From contig DYHW01000001.1 in the NCBI GenBank assembly GCA_020723965.1, positions 234,587 to 298,586 on the forward strand: a stretch of DNA of 64,000 bases, in the 5' to 3' direction. Within the stretch, counting starts at the first letter, position 1. Each line of letters opens with the position of its first letter. Made by a program: the position numbers and the translations under genes. This document shows positions 46,394-55,730 of the stretch, one piece after another. This stretch comes from Melioribacter sp. GTDB lineage: Bacteria > Bacteroidota > Ignavibacteria > Ignavibacteriales > Melioribacteraceae. The notes beneath the pieces are model-generated. The model was given only the letters and a program-made list of their open reading frames with translations, was not told the origin of the DNA and did no database searches.

Positions 46394-47230
46394 ATGAAGA
46401 TTCGAATGATAATCATATTGTTCTTTTTATTTTTTGTGGTTACTGCAAAAGGGCAAGATTATGTGCAATCTCAGTTTGATTATGCAAACAATATTTTCGG
46501 CAGCCAACATTATTTTGACGCCATTACAGAATACAAGCGACTTCTTTTTTTTGATTTAACTAAAGCATTCATTTATGAAGCAAACTTTAAGATTGGCGAA
46601 TGTTACAAAGCAGGCGGAAAGTTCGATGATGCAATAGAATATTTTTCTATTTCAGAACTGAATGCGAGAAACGATGACGAATTTTTCGAATCAAAAACAC
46701 AAATAATACGCACAAATATTTTGCGCAGAACAACTGACCGCGCACTTCAACTTTGCGATGAACTTGAAAAAGATGAACGATTCAGCAGTAGGACTGATGA
46801 TATAAATTACTGGCGCGGATGGTCTTATATTTTTGCAGATGAATGGAAAAGAGCAGCTAATTCATTTGCTAAAATAAATTTTAACCATGAACTCAAAAAG
46901 CTTGCAGCTCAAACAGATAAAGAGAAGGTTTCTGTAACATTTGCAAAGGTAATTTCATATATTTTGCCCGGTGCCGGAGCAATTTACACTGGCAATTATC
47001 TCTCGGCATTGTTGTCGCTTAGCTGGAATATGCTCGCGGGATATTGGACAGTAAACTCATTTGTACAAGATAGGGTTTTCGATGGTTTTGTAGTTGGTGA
47101 ATTAGTTTGGCTCCGTTTTTACCGCGGTGCAATTTATAATGCAGAACAATTTGCTATCAATAAAAATATCGAAGTTGCAAACAAATCATTAAAATTTCTT
47201 CAGAACGAATATAAGGGAATTAAACCGTGA
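46394..47230 (+). CDS. Secreted TPR-like protein with C-terminal hydrophobic PGAG-IYTG domain (b)
   Basis: A 278-residue paralogue of the preceding protein: signal peptide ending TAKGQ, TPR-like helices (FGSQHYFDAITEYKRLLFF, KIGECYKAGGKFDDAIEYF), then SYILPGAGAIYTGNYLSALL and hydrophobic helices. Together with the YidD-like gene upstream it probably forms an envelope-related operon. The last codon overlaps the GTG start of the ACT-domain gene. Confidence 0.65.
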   Translation: MKIRMIIILFFLFFVVTAKGQDYVQSQFDYANNIFGSQHYFDAITEYKRLLFFDLTKAFIYEANFKIGECYKAGGKFDDAIEYFSISELNARNDDEFFESKTQIIRTNILRRTTDRALQLCDELEKDERFSSRTDDINYWRGWSYIFADEWKRAANSFAKINFNHELKKLAAQTDKEKVSVTFAKVISYILPGAGAIYTGNYLSALLSLSWNMLAGYWTVNSFVQDRVFDGFVVGELVWLRFYRGAIYNAEQFAINKNIEVANKSLKFLQNEYKGIKP

Positions 47231-47652
47231 AATTTTCAGAAGAGGAGATAAGAAAAATTACTTTTGAAGCAATAAATGAACTGGGAGATAATGCGCCGCC
47301 AGAAGCCATTAAAGAACTTGTGCGCAAGCGTGTTGAAGCATTGGGCGGAGAATATCAATTTAAAAAGAATGAAGCGTCATTTGGGCGCGTAATTTTAACA
47401 TCTTTCGGAATGAATCATCCGGGCATTGTTGCTAGTGTTACTAAAGCTCTTAGTGACGCTAACTGCGACATTCAAGATCTCAGTCAAAAAATTTTAGGTG
47501 ATTTTTATACAATGATTATGGTCGTTGATATTTCCGGTTCACCTAAAGATTTGCGCGATATTCAAGAAGACCTAAACAAAGTTGCAGAGGAACAAAAGAT
47601 AAAAATCTACTTGCAGCATGAAGATGTTTTTAGGTATATGCACAGAATCTAA
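47227..47652 (+). CDS. ACT-domain regulatory protein
   Basis: A 141-residue protein starting with GTG that overlaps the upstream stop. Residues 52-141 form an ACT domain (VILTSFGMNHPGIVASVTKA, then DIQDLSQKILGDFYTMIMVV), as in UPF0237 proteins, which bind small ligands such as amino acids. The extra N-terminal 50 residues form a charged helical region not usual for the 90-residue family. UPF0237 genes are typically next to PFL (UPF0210) genes, and the next gene is one, so they probably form a sensor-effector pair. Confidence 0.8.
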   Translation: MKFSEEEIRKITFEAINELGDNAPPEAIKELVRKRVEALGGEYQFKKNEASFGRVILTSFGMNHPGIVASVTKALSDANCDIQDLSQKILGDFYTMIMVVDISGSPKDLRDIQEDLNKVAEEQKIKIYLQHEDVFRYMHRI

Positions 47653-47663
47653 TGGAATATGAA

Positions 47664-47722
47664 AGATGTAAAATGGAAAACGATCTTAATGCATCCTCCA
47701 TTTTCCATCTGACATTTTACAT
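47664..47722. repeat. Inverted repeat between ACT and PFL genes
   Basis: Arms GATGTAAAATGGAAAA and TTTTCCATCTGACATTTTAC pair with a small gap. The type (GTAAAATG/CATTTTAC) is a common low-complexity intergenic pattern; it may be a hairpin in the transcript. Confidence 0.45.
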
Positions 47723-47740
47723 TTTTAAAAAGGAATAGAT

Positions 47741-49102
47741 ATGCCATACGAATTTGAAGAAATACTTGAAACAATCCGGATGACGGAGATCGAACATTTC
47801 GATATCAGAACTGTTACAATGGGAATTAGTCTGCGCGATTGCCACGATAGAAATATTGATGTAACCAAGCAAAAAATTTACGATAAACTTTTTCGTTACG
47901 GAAAGAACCATGTAAAATTTGCTAAAGAGGTCGAATCTCAATACGGAATTTCGATAGCAAATAAACGTATCTCTGTTACGCCAATTTCAATTCCTTTTGA
48001 TTCATGCAACGCAGAGGAATTTATTGAAATAGCTAAGACGCTTGATAAAGCCGCCGAAGATATTGGTATAGATTATATCGCAGGATTTTCGGCTCTTGTT
48101 CAAAAAGGAATGACGAACGGAGAACGGGAACTAATCAAAGCAATTCCTTTTGCGCTCTCACAAACCAAACGCGTTTGCTCAAGCGTTAATATTGCATCAA
48201 CAAAAGCCGGTATCAATATGGATGCAATTTTATTGATGAGCGAAGCAATAAAACTTACTGCAGAAAAAACAAAAGATCACGATTCAATCGGCTGCGCTAA
48301 ACTTGTTGTATTTGCAAATGCAGTTGAAGACAATCCTTTTGTTGCAGGCGCTTTTCATGGAGTATCGGAACCCGAAGTTGTGCTTAATGTTGGCATTAGC
48401 GGGCCCGGTGTGGTTCTAGATGCAATTAGAGAAGCGGGAAATGTAGATTTACAACATTTGTCTGAAGTCATAAAAAAAACAATTTTTAAAATTACTCGAG
48501 CCGGCGAGTTGATTGGTAGAAAAGTTGCTGAAAAAAATGGAATTCCTTTTGGCATTGTTGACATTTCTTTGGCGCCTACTCCTGCCGAAGGGGACAGTAT
48601 TGCAGATATCTTAAAAGCGATGGGAGTTGAAGACGTTGGCGCGCCAGGAACAACTGCAGCGCTTGCTATGTTGAACGATTCTGTTAAAAAAGCCGGACTT
48701 ATGGCAAGTTCTTCCGTTGGGGGAATGAGCGGTGCGTTCATCCCTGTTAGCGAAGATATGGGGATGATTCGCGCGGTTCAAGCGGGTAATTTATCTTTAG
48801 AAAAATTGGAAGCTATGACTGCCGTTTGTTCTGTTGGATTAGATATGATCGCAATCCCCGGCGATACGCCGGCTTCAACAATTGCAGGAATTATTGCTGA
48901 TGAAGCTGCTATCGGCGTCATTAACGATAAAACTACTGCGGTAAGAATTATTCCTGCATTCGGTAAAAAAATAGGTGATTTTGTAGATTACGGCGGATTG
49001 CTCGGTAAAGCGCCTATTATGGAGGTTCGCAAACTTTGCAGCGAAGGTTTTGTAGCGCGAGGCGGAAGAATTCCCGCTCCGATGAGAAGCTTAACGAATT
49101 AA
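47741..49102 (+). CDS. PFL family protein (UPF0210)
   Basis: A 453-residue cytoplasmic protein. Alignable features of the UPF0210/DUF711 family: [20 protein letters not shown] at the start, [20 protein letters not shown], and the glycine-rich late part [20 protein letters not shown]. The fold is related to glycyl-radical enzymes such as pyruvate formate-lyase, but the radical glycine/cysteine chemistry has not been shown for this family. The full length and its neighbour, the ACT-domain protein, match the usual two-gene unit. Precise function unknown. Confidence 0.9.
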   Translation: MPYEFEEILETIRMTEIEHFDIRTVTMGISLRDCHDRNIDVTKQKIYDKLFRYGKNHVKFAKEVESQYGISIANKRISVTPISIPFDSCNAEEFIEIAKTLDKAAEDIGIDYIAGFSALVQKGMTNGERELIKAIPFALSQTKRVCSSVNIASTKAGINMDAILLMSEAIKLTAEKTKDHDSIGCAKLVVFANAVEDNPFVAGAFHGVSEPEVVLNVGISGPGVVLDAIREAGNVDLQHLSEVIKKTIFKITRAGELIGRKVAEKNGIPFGIVDISLAPTPAEGDSIADILKAMGVEDVGAPGTTAALAMLNDSVKKAGLMASSSVGGMSGAFIPVSEDMGMIRAVQAGNLSLEKLEAMTAVCSVGLDMIAIPGDTPASTIAGIIADEAAIGVINDKTTAVRIIPAFGKKIGDFVDYGGLLGKAPIMEVRKLCSEGFVARGGRIPAPMRSLTN

Positions 49103-49218
49103 ATGATTTCCACTATTATTAGTTCAAAACAAATATCCTTGCTAAATATTAAAGCGCTCATTACAAATTTTTGCATTAGAGCAGCTATTCTAAATTCTAT
49201 TTTTACATAGGAGGAGAA

Positions 49219-49824
49219 ATGAAAAAAGGTTTATTGATTGCCTTAGGGGTTGTTGCATTTTTGGTGTTTATCATTATTGCTATTGTTAGCTGGGGTGTTG
49301 GAAAATATAATACATTTATCGGTTTGAACGAGGGCGTTAATCAAGCGTGGAGCCAAGTTGAAAATCAATACCAAAGAAGAGTTGATCTTATTCCTAATTT
49401 GGTTGCTACAGTTAAAGGCGTTGCTAATTTCGAAAAAGAAACTTATACGGCAGTTACAGAAGCGCGCGCTAAAGTAGGACAAATTAAACTTTCACCCGAT
49501 CAATTGAGCGATCCGCAGGCTTTTCAAAAATTTCAGCAGGCGCAGGACGGATTAAGCAGCGCATTATCGAGATTATTAGTTGTTTCTGAAAATTATCCGC
49601 AGCTTAAGGCAAACGAAAATTTTTTACAGCTTCAAGCGCAATTAGAAGGAACAGAAAATAGAATTTCAGTTGAAAGAATGAAGTTCAATCAAGTCGTGCA
49701 GGAATTTAATACTGCAACTAAAACATTTCCTGCTGCCATAATTGCCAATTTTAGCGGATTTAGAGAAAAACAATATTTCAAGGCGGCTGAAGGGTCTGAT
49801 CAGGCGCCAAAAATTCAGTTCTAA
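49219..49824 (+). CDS. LemA family protein
   Basis: A 201-residue membrane-anchored helical protein: an N-terminal hydrophobic helix (5-27), then the LemA coiled-coil domain with QVENQYQRRVDLIPNLVATV, YTAVTEARAKVG, ENRISVERMKFNQVVQEFN. Its role is unclear; LemA is usually encoded with TPM-domain proteins, as here (next gene). AGGAGGAG precedes the ATG, a strong ribosome binding site. Confidence 0.94.
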   Translation: MKKGLLIALGVVAFLVFIIIAIVSWGVGKYNTFIGLNEGVNQAWSQVENQYQRRVDLIPNLVATVKGVANFEKETYTAVTEARAKVGQIKLSPDQLSDPQAFQKFQQAQDGLSSALSRLLVVSENYPQLKANENFLQLQAQLEGTENRISVERMKFNQVVQEFNTATKTFPAAIIANFSGFREKQYFKAAEGSDQAPKIQF

Positions 49825-49830
49825 ACAATC

Positions 49831-49928
49831 ACCAAGAACCAAATAATAACTAAATCTCAAATTTCAATTTGAGAGTAAATTTGGAAGTTGGTTACTGAAA
49901 ATTATTTGAGATTTGGATTTTGGTAATT
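49831..49928. repeat. Long imperfect inverted repeat between lemA and TPM gene
   Basis: Outer arms CCAAATAATAACTAAATCTC (49839-) and GAGATTTGGATTTTGG (-49923) enclose an inner hairpin CTCAAATTTCAATTTGAG (49856-49873). It could act as a transcript hairpin lowering downstream expression. Confidence 0.55.
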
Positions 49929-49962
49929 GGCTATTATTTTAATTAGACGCTCAAAAAAAATC

Positions 49963-50700
49963 ATGAAAAAAACTTTACTCATAATATCAATTTTTCTCTT
50001 CGTAAGAGTTTTATACGCTCAACCGGAAATTCCCGTTTTAAAAAATTATGCTATAGATTATACCAACACTTTAAATAATTCTGAACTTTATACTCTGAAC
50101 TCTGCCCTCAAGAAATTCGACGACTCTACATCAAACCAGATAGTTTTTCTTATGATTTCTTCGTTAGACGGTTATCCTTTAGAAAATTACACTTATGAAG
50201 TTGCAGCCAAAAATAAAATTGGTAGCGCAAAAAATAATAATGGTGTTCTATTTTTTGTAGCTAAAGATGACCGAAAGATGAGAATTGAAGTAGGTTACGG
50301 CTTGGAAGGCGCTCTTCCTGACGCCCTGTCAAATTCAATTCTTCGAAATGAAGTTAGACCTTATTTCAAACAGAGGGATTATTACGCTGGAATAGCAGCA
50401 GGGTTAAATGCGATTATTTCAGCAACACGAGGTGAATATTCAGGAGAAAAGAAAGACAAAGAGGGAAAAGAAAAAGGATTTCCGTTTATTTTTTTTGTTA
50501 TAATTTTTGTAATTATTATAAGTATACTTAAACGCGGCGGACCGGGCAGCGGAAGCGCTGTTTTGCCATGGATTATTCTGGGTTCTATGAGCGGCGGTAG
50601 AAGTCGAAGCGGCTGGGGATCCGGCGGAAGTGGCGGTTTTGGCGGATTTTCTGGGGGTGGCGGCTCTTTTGGCGGCGGCGGCTCAAGTGGAAGCTGGTAA
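49963..50700 (+). CDS. TPM-domain membrane protein
   Basis: A 245-residue protein beginning at ATG 49963 with a signal peptide (LLIISIFLFVRVLYAQ). Residues 30-150 are a TPM (Psb32/DUF477) domain: DYTNTLNNSELYTLNSALKK, IVFLMISSLDGYPLENY and RKMRIEVGYGLEGALPD. A membrane helix at about 168-184 follows, and the tail is glycine/serine-rich (GGSGGFGGFSGGGGSFGG), as usual for this group. Membership next to lemA is the common arrangement. Proposed roles are phosphatase or membrane complex assembly; not proven. Confidence 0.86.
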   Translation: MKKTLLIISIFLFVRVLYAQPEIPVLKNYAIDYTNTLNNSELYTLNSALKKFDDSTSNQIVFLMISSLDGYPLENYTYEVAAKNKIGSAKNNNGVLFFVAKDDRKMRIEVGYGLEGALPDALSNSILRNEVRPYFKQRDYYAGIAAGLNAIISATRGEYSGEKKDKEGKEKGFPFIFFVIIFVIIISILKRGGPGSGSAVLPWIILGSMSGGRSRSGWGSGGSGGFGGFSGGGGSFGGGGSSGSW

Positions 50701-51020
50701 ATTTTCTCTTTCTAACTTATTTTGTCTTGAAGTTCTAACCTTCTTTTATTATTATTTCACAGTGTTTGATGAACATTTTATTTTTTAACGATTCTATTAT
50801 AATAATTATATTTTTGTTTGAAGAAAGGCAGAAAAATTGAGCAACCGCTTTCCTTTATTGCATATTATCAATCTTCAAAAAATATTATTAGAGAATTCAA
50901 AACATGTGTATTAGGAATGAATAAAAATTCTTATATGCACAGCCCTAAATTTTTTTGGCACTGAATTCCAAAATTTGAAATTAACAGTTAAATTTTTCAA
51001 TAAACGAGAGGAGTATTTTT
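50701..51020. other. Intergenic region without recognised gene
   Basis: Some 320 AT-rich bases before the ferredoxin gene. It ends in a GAGAGGAG ribosome binding site. No RNA gene or clear promoter was recognised. Confidence 0.5.
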
Positions 51021-51353
51021 ATGGCAATAATGATCACTGACGAATGCATCAACTGCGGCGCATGCGAACCTGAATGCCCGAATACCGCTATATATGAAGG
51101 CGGAGCCGATTGGAAATTAGCCGACAAAACTTATGGCGAAAATGATGCATCTCCTTCAGGGGCAACAGGTTTTTTTTCTAAAGATTTTTTCTACATCGTT
51201 CCCGATAAATGCACAGAATGCGTTGGCTTTCACGATGAACCGCAATGTGCCGCTGTTTGTCCTGTTGATTGCTGCGTTCCGGATCCAAAGTATGTTGAAG
51301 ATAAAGATACTCTCTTGAAGAGAAAAGATTATTTGGATAGTTTAGGAAGGTAA
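51021..51353 (+). CDS. 4Fe-4S dicluster ferredoxin
   Basis: A 110-residue soluble electron carrier. The first cluster motif is [12 protein letters not shown]; the second cluster has the expanded [18 protein letters not shown] loop, the pattern of YfhL/Allochromatium-type ferredoxins, with a C-terminal helix. The redox partner is not evident from neighbours, but the island's YgfK and the Mo hydroxylases are possible clients. GAGAGGAG lies upstream of the ATG. Two stem-loops follow the gene. Confidence 0.93.
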   Translation: MAIMITDECINCGACEPECPNTAIYEGGADWKLADKTYGENDASPSGATGFFSKDFFYIVPDKCTECVGFHDEPQCAAVCPVDCCVPDPKYVEDKDTLLKRKDYLDSLGR

Positions 51354-51368
51354 TTCTATATACTGGCT

Positions 51369-51395
51369 ACAGTAATCTATGAGTTGGATTACTGT
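51369..51395 (+). terminator. Perfect stem-loop after ferredoxin gene
   Basis: A perfect 9-bp stem, ACAGTAATC and GATTACTGT, with a 9-nt loop, 16 bases after the stop codon. No T tract follows immediately; it may stabilise or end the transcript. Confidence 0.5.
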
Positions 51396-51411
51396 ATCTA
51401 GATTTTGTAGG

Positions 51412-51454
51412 GGCTTGATTCCCCCGAAGAGATACTTCGGACATCAAGCCTTTT
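51412..51454 (+). terminator. Nested stem-loop with short T run after ferredoxin gene
   Basis: Outer arms GGCTTGAT and ATCAAGCC, inner arms CCGAAG and CTTCGG, followed by TTTT. This is the best terminator candidate in the segment; it could serve both this gene and the converging nuclease-family gene. Confidence 0.55.
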
Positions 51455-51481
51455 CTATTTATTACCTGTTACACGCAAACT

Positions 51482-52393
51482 CTATTCTGAAAATTTTATT
51501 GTGGCTGTTACCGGAAAATGATCCGATGGATATTTCCCGTTGAAATTACTCTTAACAATTTCTGATTGCTTTACTTCAAGAAAGCCATTTCTTTGGGAAT
51601 ATTTTTTTGAAATAAAAATAAAATCAATCCTTTCTCCGCTTGTTTCTCCTTTAAAAAAGTTGAATGTACCTTCATCCTGCTGTTTTGAGTGAAGACTACG
51701 ATATGTATCTTCAAATCCGCTTTTTAAAATAGTCTGTATAGTTTCATTATCTTCACCGCAGTTAAAATCGCCGGTTAAAATAATTGGAATATTTTTTTGA
51801 AGAGCGGAAATTTTTTTAAGCAGTAGCTCAACGCTCTTTACTCTTGATTGCTGTGATTCGTGGTCTAAATGAACATTAAAAATGTAAAGAGACTTTCCGG
51901 AAAACTTATCGAATAATTTAGCCCAAGTGCAGATACGAGTAATGTTATTACTCCAGTTTTTTGAACCAGGGACTGCTGGCGTTTCAGAAAACCAAAATGT
52001 TTCTGTTGAATCGACTATAAACCTATCTTTTGCGTAAAGAATAGAGCAAAACTCGCCGGCTCTTTTTCCATCGTCTCTTCCAACGCCTATGTATGAATAC
52101 TGAGGTATAGCTTCAACTATTTCTGTAATCTGAAATTCTAAAGTTTCTTGTAAACCGATTAAATCAGCATTGTAATCTCTTATCACATTAAAAGCAATTT
52201 CTTTTCTGTTTTGCCAATGGTTTTCTCCGTCTTCGGCAGTGCCGTATCTGATGTTGAACGACATCAACTTTAATTCATTGTAAATATTTTTCTTTGGCTG
52301 GTAACAGCAGGAAGCTGTTGAAAAAATAATTGAAACAAAGAACAATATTCCAATTGATCTTTGAACGAATGAAAAGCAAATTTTGTTGTTCAT
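51482..52393 (-). CDS. Endonuclease/exonuclease/phosphatase family lipoprotein
   Basis: A 303-residue secreted hydrolase. ATG 52393 is preferred to a TTG at 52405. The signal peptide ends in FSTASC (lipobox). The EEP fold is seen in LMSFNIRYGT, LIGLQETLEFQ (metal-binding glutamate), FNVHLDHESQQSR, LTGDFNCGE and YPSDHFPV (catalytic Asp/His). Secreted members of this branch act as phosphodiesterases on sugar phosphates, lipids or DNA. The substrate here is unknown. Confidence 0.85.
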   Translation of the reverse strand: MNNKICFSFVQRSIGILFFVSIIFSTASCCYQPKKNIYNELKLMSFNIRYGTAEDGENHWQNRKEIAFNVIRDYNADLIGLQETLEFQITEIVEAIPQYSYIGVGRDDGKRAGEFCSILYAKDRFIVDSTETFWFSETPAVPGSKNWSNNITRICTWAKLFDKFSGKSLYIFNVHLDHESQQSRVKSVELLLKKISALQKNIPIILTGDFNCGEDNETIQTILKSGFEDTYRSLHSKQQDEGTFNFFKGETSGERIDFIFISKKYSQRNGFLEVKQSEIVKSNFNGKYPSDHFPVTATIKFSE

Positions 52394-52465
52394 AAAAATT
52401 TCCAAAGTTTATTTGTAAATTTGATTAACAAAATGTATATCACAAAATAATCTAAAAAACTAAAG

Positions 52466-53314
52466 ATGAAAATCGGTAAATATGAATTACACGCAGTTGA
52501 GACCGGCTCGTTTGGGTTAGACGGCGGTGCAATGTTCGGAATTATTCCTAAACCGCTCTGGAGTAAATTTAATCCTGCAGATGAGCAGAACCGTGTTTCC
52601 TTAAATGCACGCAATTTACTATTAAAAAGCGACTCGCGAAAAATCTTAATTGATACCGGCATCGGATCTGATTGGGATGATAAATTCAGGCAGATCTATC
52701 GGTTAGATCAAAGTCAAAACACATTATTCAGTTCGCTCGAAAAACTTGGGGTAGAACCATCTGAGGTCACCGATGTTCTTTTAACACATCTTCATTTTGA
52801 TCACACCGGCGGTTCAACTTTTTTGAAGGATGGAAATTGGGTTCCTACTTTTCCAAATGCAAAATATTACGTGCAGAAAAAACATTTTGAGTGGGCAGTT
52901 AATCCAACAGAAAGAGACCGTGGAAGTTTTATACAAAATCGTTTTATGCCGCTCCACAAAGAAGGATTGCTTCATTTTGTTGATGGCGATTTGCGGTTTG
53001 ATGATGAGATTGAATTTATCACAATTAACGGACACACATTTTCTCAGCAGATGATCAAAATAGATGATTCCTCAAATACTGTTCTTTACTGCGGAGACCT
53101 TTTCCCGTTCACTACACATGTTCCCGTTCCATACGTGATGGGTTACGATCTGCAACCGCTTATTACTGTGCAGGAGAAAAAGAAAATTCTTCCTTTAGCT
53201 GTTGAACAAAATTGGAAATTTTTTTTCGAACACGACCCCGAAGTTTTGATGGCGACAGTTGCAGAATCACAACGTGGATTTTCGATCGATAAAGTTTTTA
53301 CAGAGACGATTTGA
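52466..53314 (+). CDS. Metallo-beta-lactamase-fold hydrolase
   Basis: A 282-residue cytoplasmic protein. The dinuclear metal motif is LLTHLHFDHTGG (HxHxDH, near 114-119); further ligands are a histidine in GHTFSQQMI, an aspartate in YCGDLFPF, and a late FFEHDPEV. ILIDTGIGSDWDDKF precedes the motif. The family includes quorum-lactonases and other esterases. It overlaps the Rieske-protein gene, suggesting a two-gene unit, perhaps with a redox link. Substrate unknown. Confidence 0.85.
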   Translation: MKIGKYELHAVETGSFGLDGGAMFGIIPKPLWSKFNPADEQNRVSLNARNLLLKSDSRKILIDTGIGSDWDDKFRQIYRLDQSQNTLFSSLEKLGVEPSEVTDVLLTHLHFDHTGGSTFLKDGNWVPTFPNAKYYVQKKHFEWAVNPTERDRGSFIQNRFMPLHKEGLLHFVDGDLRFDDEIEFITINGHTFSQQMIKIDDSSNTVLYCGDLFPFTTHVPVPYVMGYDLQPLITVQEKKKILPLAVEQNWKFFFEHDPEVLMATVAESQRGFSIDKVFTETI

Positions 53315-53649
53315 TGAACGAACTTGACGGCTTTTCAAAAGTTTGCAAATACTCTGCTCTAGAAGAGAAAATAGGTAAAAGATTTTTTGTTGATGACGTA
53401 GAGATAGCAGTTTTCAAAGTTGACGGCAAAGTTTACGCGCTTAATAATATTTGTCCGCATCAAAAGTCGCATATTATTTATGATGGCTCGATTGAAGAAA
53501 AAAAAGTTACTTGTCCGGCGCACGGCTGGCAGTTCGATTTGAAAACCGGCAATTTAGCGCAGGGAAGAAAAGGACTGGATTCTTACGAAGTGAAAATTGT
53601 AGGCGACGATGTTTGTATTAAAGTTTTTAAAAAAGTTTTGAAGTGGTAA
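53314..53649 (+). CDS. Rieske-type [2Fe-2S] ferredoxin
   Basis: A 111-residue soluble Rieske protein. The cluster ligands are in CPHQK and CPAHGWQFD (Cys-x-His and Cys-x-x-His). The fold resembles NirD-like/biphenyl-dioxygenase ferredoxins. The start ATG overlaps the stop of the MBL-fold gene (TGATG). The redox partner is unknown. Confidence 0.88.
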   Translation: MNELDGFSKVCKYSALEEKIGKRFFVDDVEIAVFKVDGKVYALNNICPHQKSHIIYDGSIEEKKVTCPAHGWQFDLKTGNLAQGRKGLDSYEVKIVGDDVCIKVFKKVLKW

Positions 53650-53743
53650 TTTCTTCACTACTTTGCAAACCATTTTGCGTTCTTAGCCGTCTGCCTGAGG
53701 TAGGCATGATTATAAGCTTTAACGCAATGAATGCAAATATAAA

Positions 53744-54691
53744 ATGAATATTACTAATCAAATAGTAATCGAGAAAGCGAAAGAACTGGGGTTCGATTTT
53801 GTTGGTTTCGCACACGCAGAAGTCTTGCAAAAAGAAACAGAGCAACTGAATGAATGGCTTGCACAAGGTTATAATGCTTCAATGGAATACATGGCTCGGA
53901 ACATTGAAAAACGTTTTGATGTGAAAAATATTTTACCCGATGCCCGTAGTGTAATTTCTCTCGCTATAAATTATTACTCTGATCATCAACACACAAATAA
54001 AGCGGACTTCTCTGCTGCAAGCAAATATGGAAAAATTTCTCGTTACGCTTGTGGAAAGGATTATCACATTGTTATTTGGGACAAACTTGAACTGCTCGGA
54101 GAAGAATTACAAAAAATTGATTCTTCGTTCAGGTGCTTAAGTTACGTTGATACCGGCCCAGTTATGGATAAAGTTTGGGCTGTGCGCGCTGGAATTGGTT
54201 GGTTGGGCAAACATACAAACGTAATTACACGTGAAATAGGAAGCTGGATTTTTCTTGCAACGGTTATCACGAATGTTGAATTCAATTATAGTGCGGCGCT
54301 TGCGGATTTTTGCGGTTCCTGTACAGCTTGCATCGATGCTTGCCCGACTAAAGCGATTGTTAATGAATATGTTGTAGACGCGAACAAATGTATTTCTTTT
54401 TTAACAATCGAAAATAAGGGTGAAATTCCTAACGAGTTCAAAGATAAATTTGATGACTGGCTTTTCGGCTGCGATATCTGCCAGGATGTTTGCCCTTGGA
54501 ATAAAAAGTTTTCCAGGCAATCATTTGAAAAAGATTTTGAACCGATAGAGAATAAAGAGATTGAACTTGAAAAAATTTTGGAGATGAGTCTGGATGATTT
54601 TAAGAAAAGATTTGAAACAAGCCCAATCAAACGGGCAAAATCGAGCGGTTTGAAAAGAAATGCGGAATTTCTTTTACAGCAGAGATTCTGA
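53744..54691 (+). CDS. queG: Epoxyqueuosine reductase QueG
   Basis: A 315-residue cobalamin and iron-sulfur enzyme that makes the last step of queuosine biosynthesis on tRNA. Two [4Fe-4S] motifs are present: CGSCTACIDACP and CDICQDVCPW. The N-terminal cobalamin-binding domain carries YVDTGPVMDK and GWLGKHTNVI. Length is normal for QueG without the HEAT-repeat tail. It is read in the same direction as trxB. Confidence 0.94.
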   Translation: MNITNQIVIEKAKELGFDFVGFAHAEVLQKETEQLNEWLAQGYNASMEYMARNIEKRFDVKNILPDARSVISLAINYYSDHQHTNKADFSAASKYGKISRYACGKDYHIVIWDKLELLGEELQKIDSSFRCLSYVDTGPVMDKVWAVRAGIGWLGKHTNVITREIGSWIFLATVITNVEFNYSAALADFCGSCTACIDACPTKAIVNEYVVDANKCISFLTIENKGEIPNEFKDKFDDWLFGCDICQDVCPWNKKFSRQSFEKDFEPIENKEIELEKILEMSLDDFKKRFETSPIKRAKSSGLKRNAEFLLQQRF

Positions 54692-54779
54692 ATCTATATA
54701 GAGATTATTCCATCTAACAATGACAAAAAATTTCTAAGCGGATTAAATTTATGGTTAAGAATAATTAGGGAATAAAAGA

Positions 54780-55730
54780 ATGTCAGATAATCATCATAAA
54801 GTAATTATTATCGGTTCTGGTCCGGCCGGTTTAACAGCAGCGCTGTACGCTTCGCGCGCGAATCTTAATCCAGTTGTGTTCGAAGGAATGCAGCCAGGCG
54901 GACAATTAACAATTACAACGGAAGTAGAAAATTTTCCCGGGTTTGAACGTGGAATTCAGGGTCCTGAGTTGATGGATATTATGCGTAAACAAGTTATTCG
55001 TTTTGGCGCGCAATGTTTTTTCAAGAGTGTAACTGAAGTTGATTTTAAAAAACGCCCATTCGTTATCAAAGCAGATAATGAAATTCACACGGCAGATGCG
55101 GTAATCATTTCAACCGGCGCTTCGGCAAAACTACTTAACATCGAAAGCGAAAAGAAATATATGGGCTACGGTGTTTCTGCGTGTGCAACTTGCGATGGAT
55201 TTTTTTTCAAGGGCCTGAAAGTCTTGGTGGTGGGCGGCGGAGATACGGCGTTCGAAGAAGCAAATTATCTAACAAAATTTGCCTCGGAAGTTACTCTTGT
55301 TCATCGGCGCAATGAGTTCCGTGCATCTAAAATTATGGTTGAGCGTGTAAAGAAAAATCCTAAAGTTAAATTCATTACTAATGCTGTGATAAAAGAAATT
55401 TTAGGCAAAGATGAAGAGGGAAGAAAATCTGTTACTGGCGCAATTCTTCAAAACACTAAAGACGGCTCTGCCTTTGAAGTTCAAGCTGATGGAATTTTTA
55501 TGGCAATCGGACATCAGCCGAACACATCGCTTTTCAAAGGGATGCTTGATATGGATGAAACCGGTTATTTGTTGATTAAACCGGGTTCAACACATACAAA
55601 CATCGAGGGTGTTTTTGCTGCGGGCGATGTTGCTGATAAAAAATATCGTCAAGCAATTACAGCCGCTGGCAGCGGATGTATGGCTGCATTAGATGCTCAG
55701 CATTGGCTTGAAGAAAATGAATTAGCTTAA
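54780..55730 (+). CDS. trxB: Thioredoxin reductase
   Basis: A 316-residue flavoprotein reducing thioredoxin with NADPH. FAD motif IIGSGPAGLTAALYA (near the N-terminus), the redox-active CATCDG, the NADPH motif VVGGGDTAFEEA with HRRNEFRA, and the C-terminal FAD block GVFAAGDVADKKYRQAITAA are all present. Full length. Confidence 0.96.
   Translation: MSDNHHKVIIIGSGPAGLTAALYASRANLNPVVFEGMQPGGQLTITTEVENFPGFERGIQGPELMDIMRKQVIRFGAQCFFKSVTEVDFKKRPFVIKADNEIHTADAVIISTGASAKLLNIESEKKYMGYGVSACATCDGFFFKGLKVLVVGGGDTAFEEANYLTKFASEVTLVHRRNEFRASKIMVERVKKNPKVKFITNAVIKEILGKDEEGRKSVTGAILQNTKDGSAFEVQADGIFMAIGHQPNTSLFKGMLDMDETGYLLIKPGSTHTNIEGVFAAGDVADKKYRQAITAAGSGCMAALDAQHWLEENELA

Noticed and set aside
50956-50969. 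Sigma-54-like promoter TGGCAC-N5-TCC before the ferredoxin gene
   Set aside because: The -12 element lacks the required GC (TTGC), and no sigma-54 activator gene is near, so the match is likely chance.
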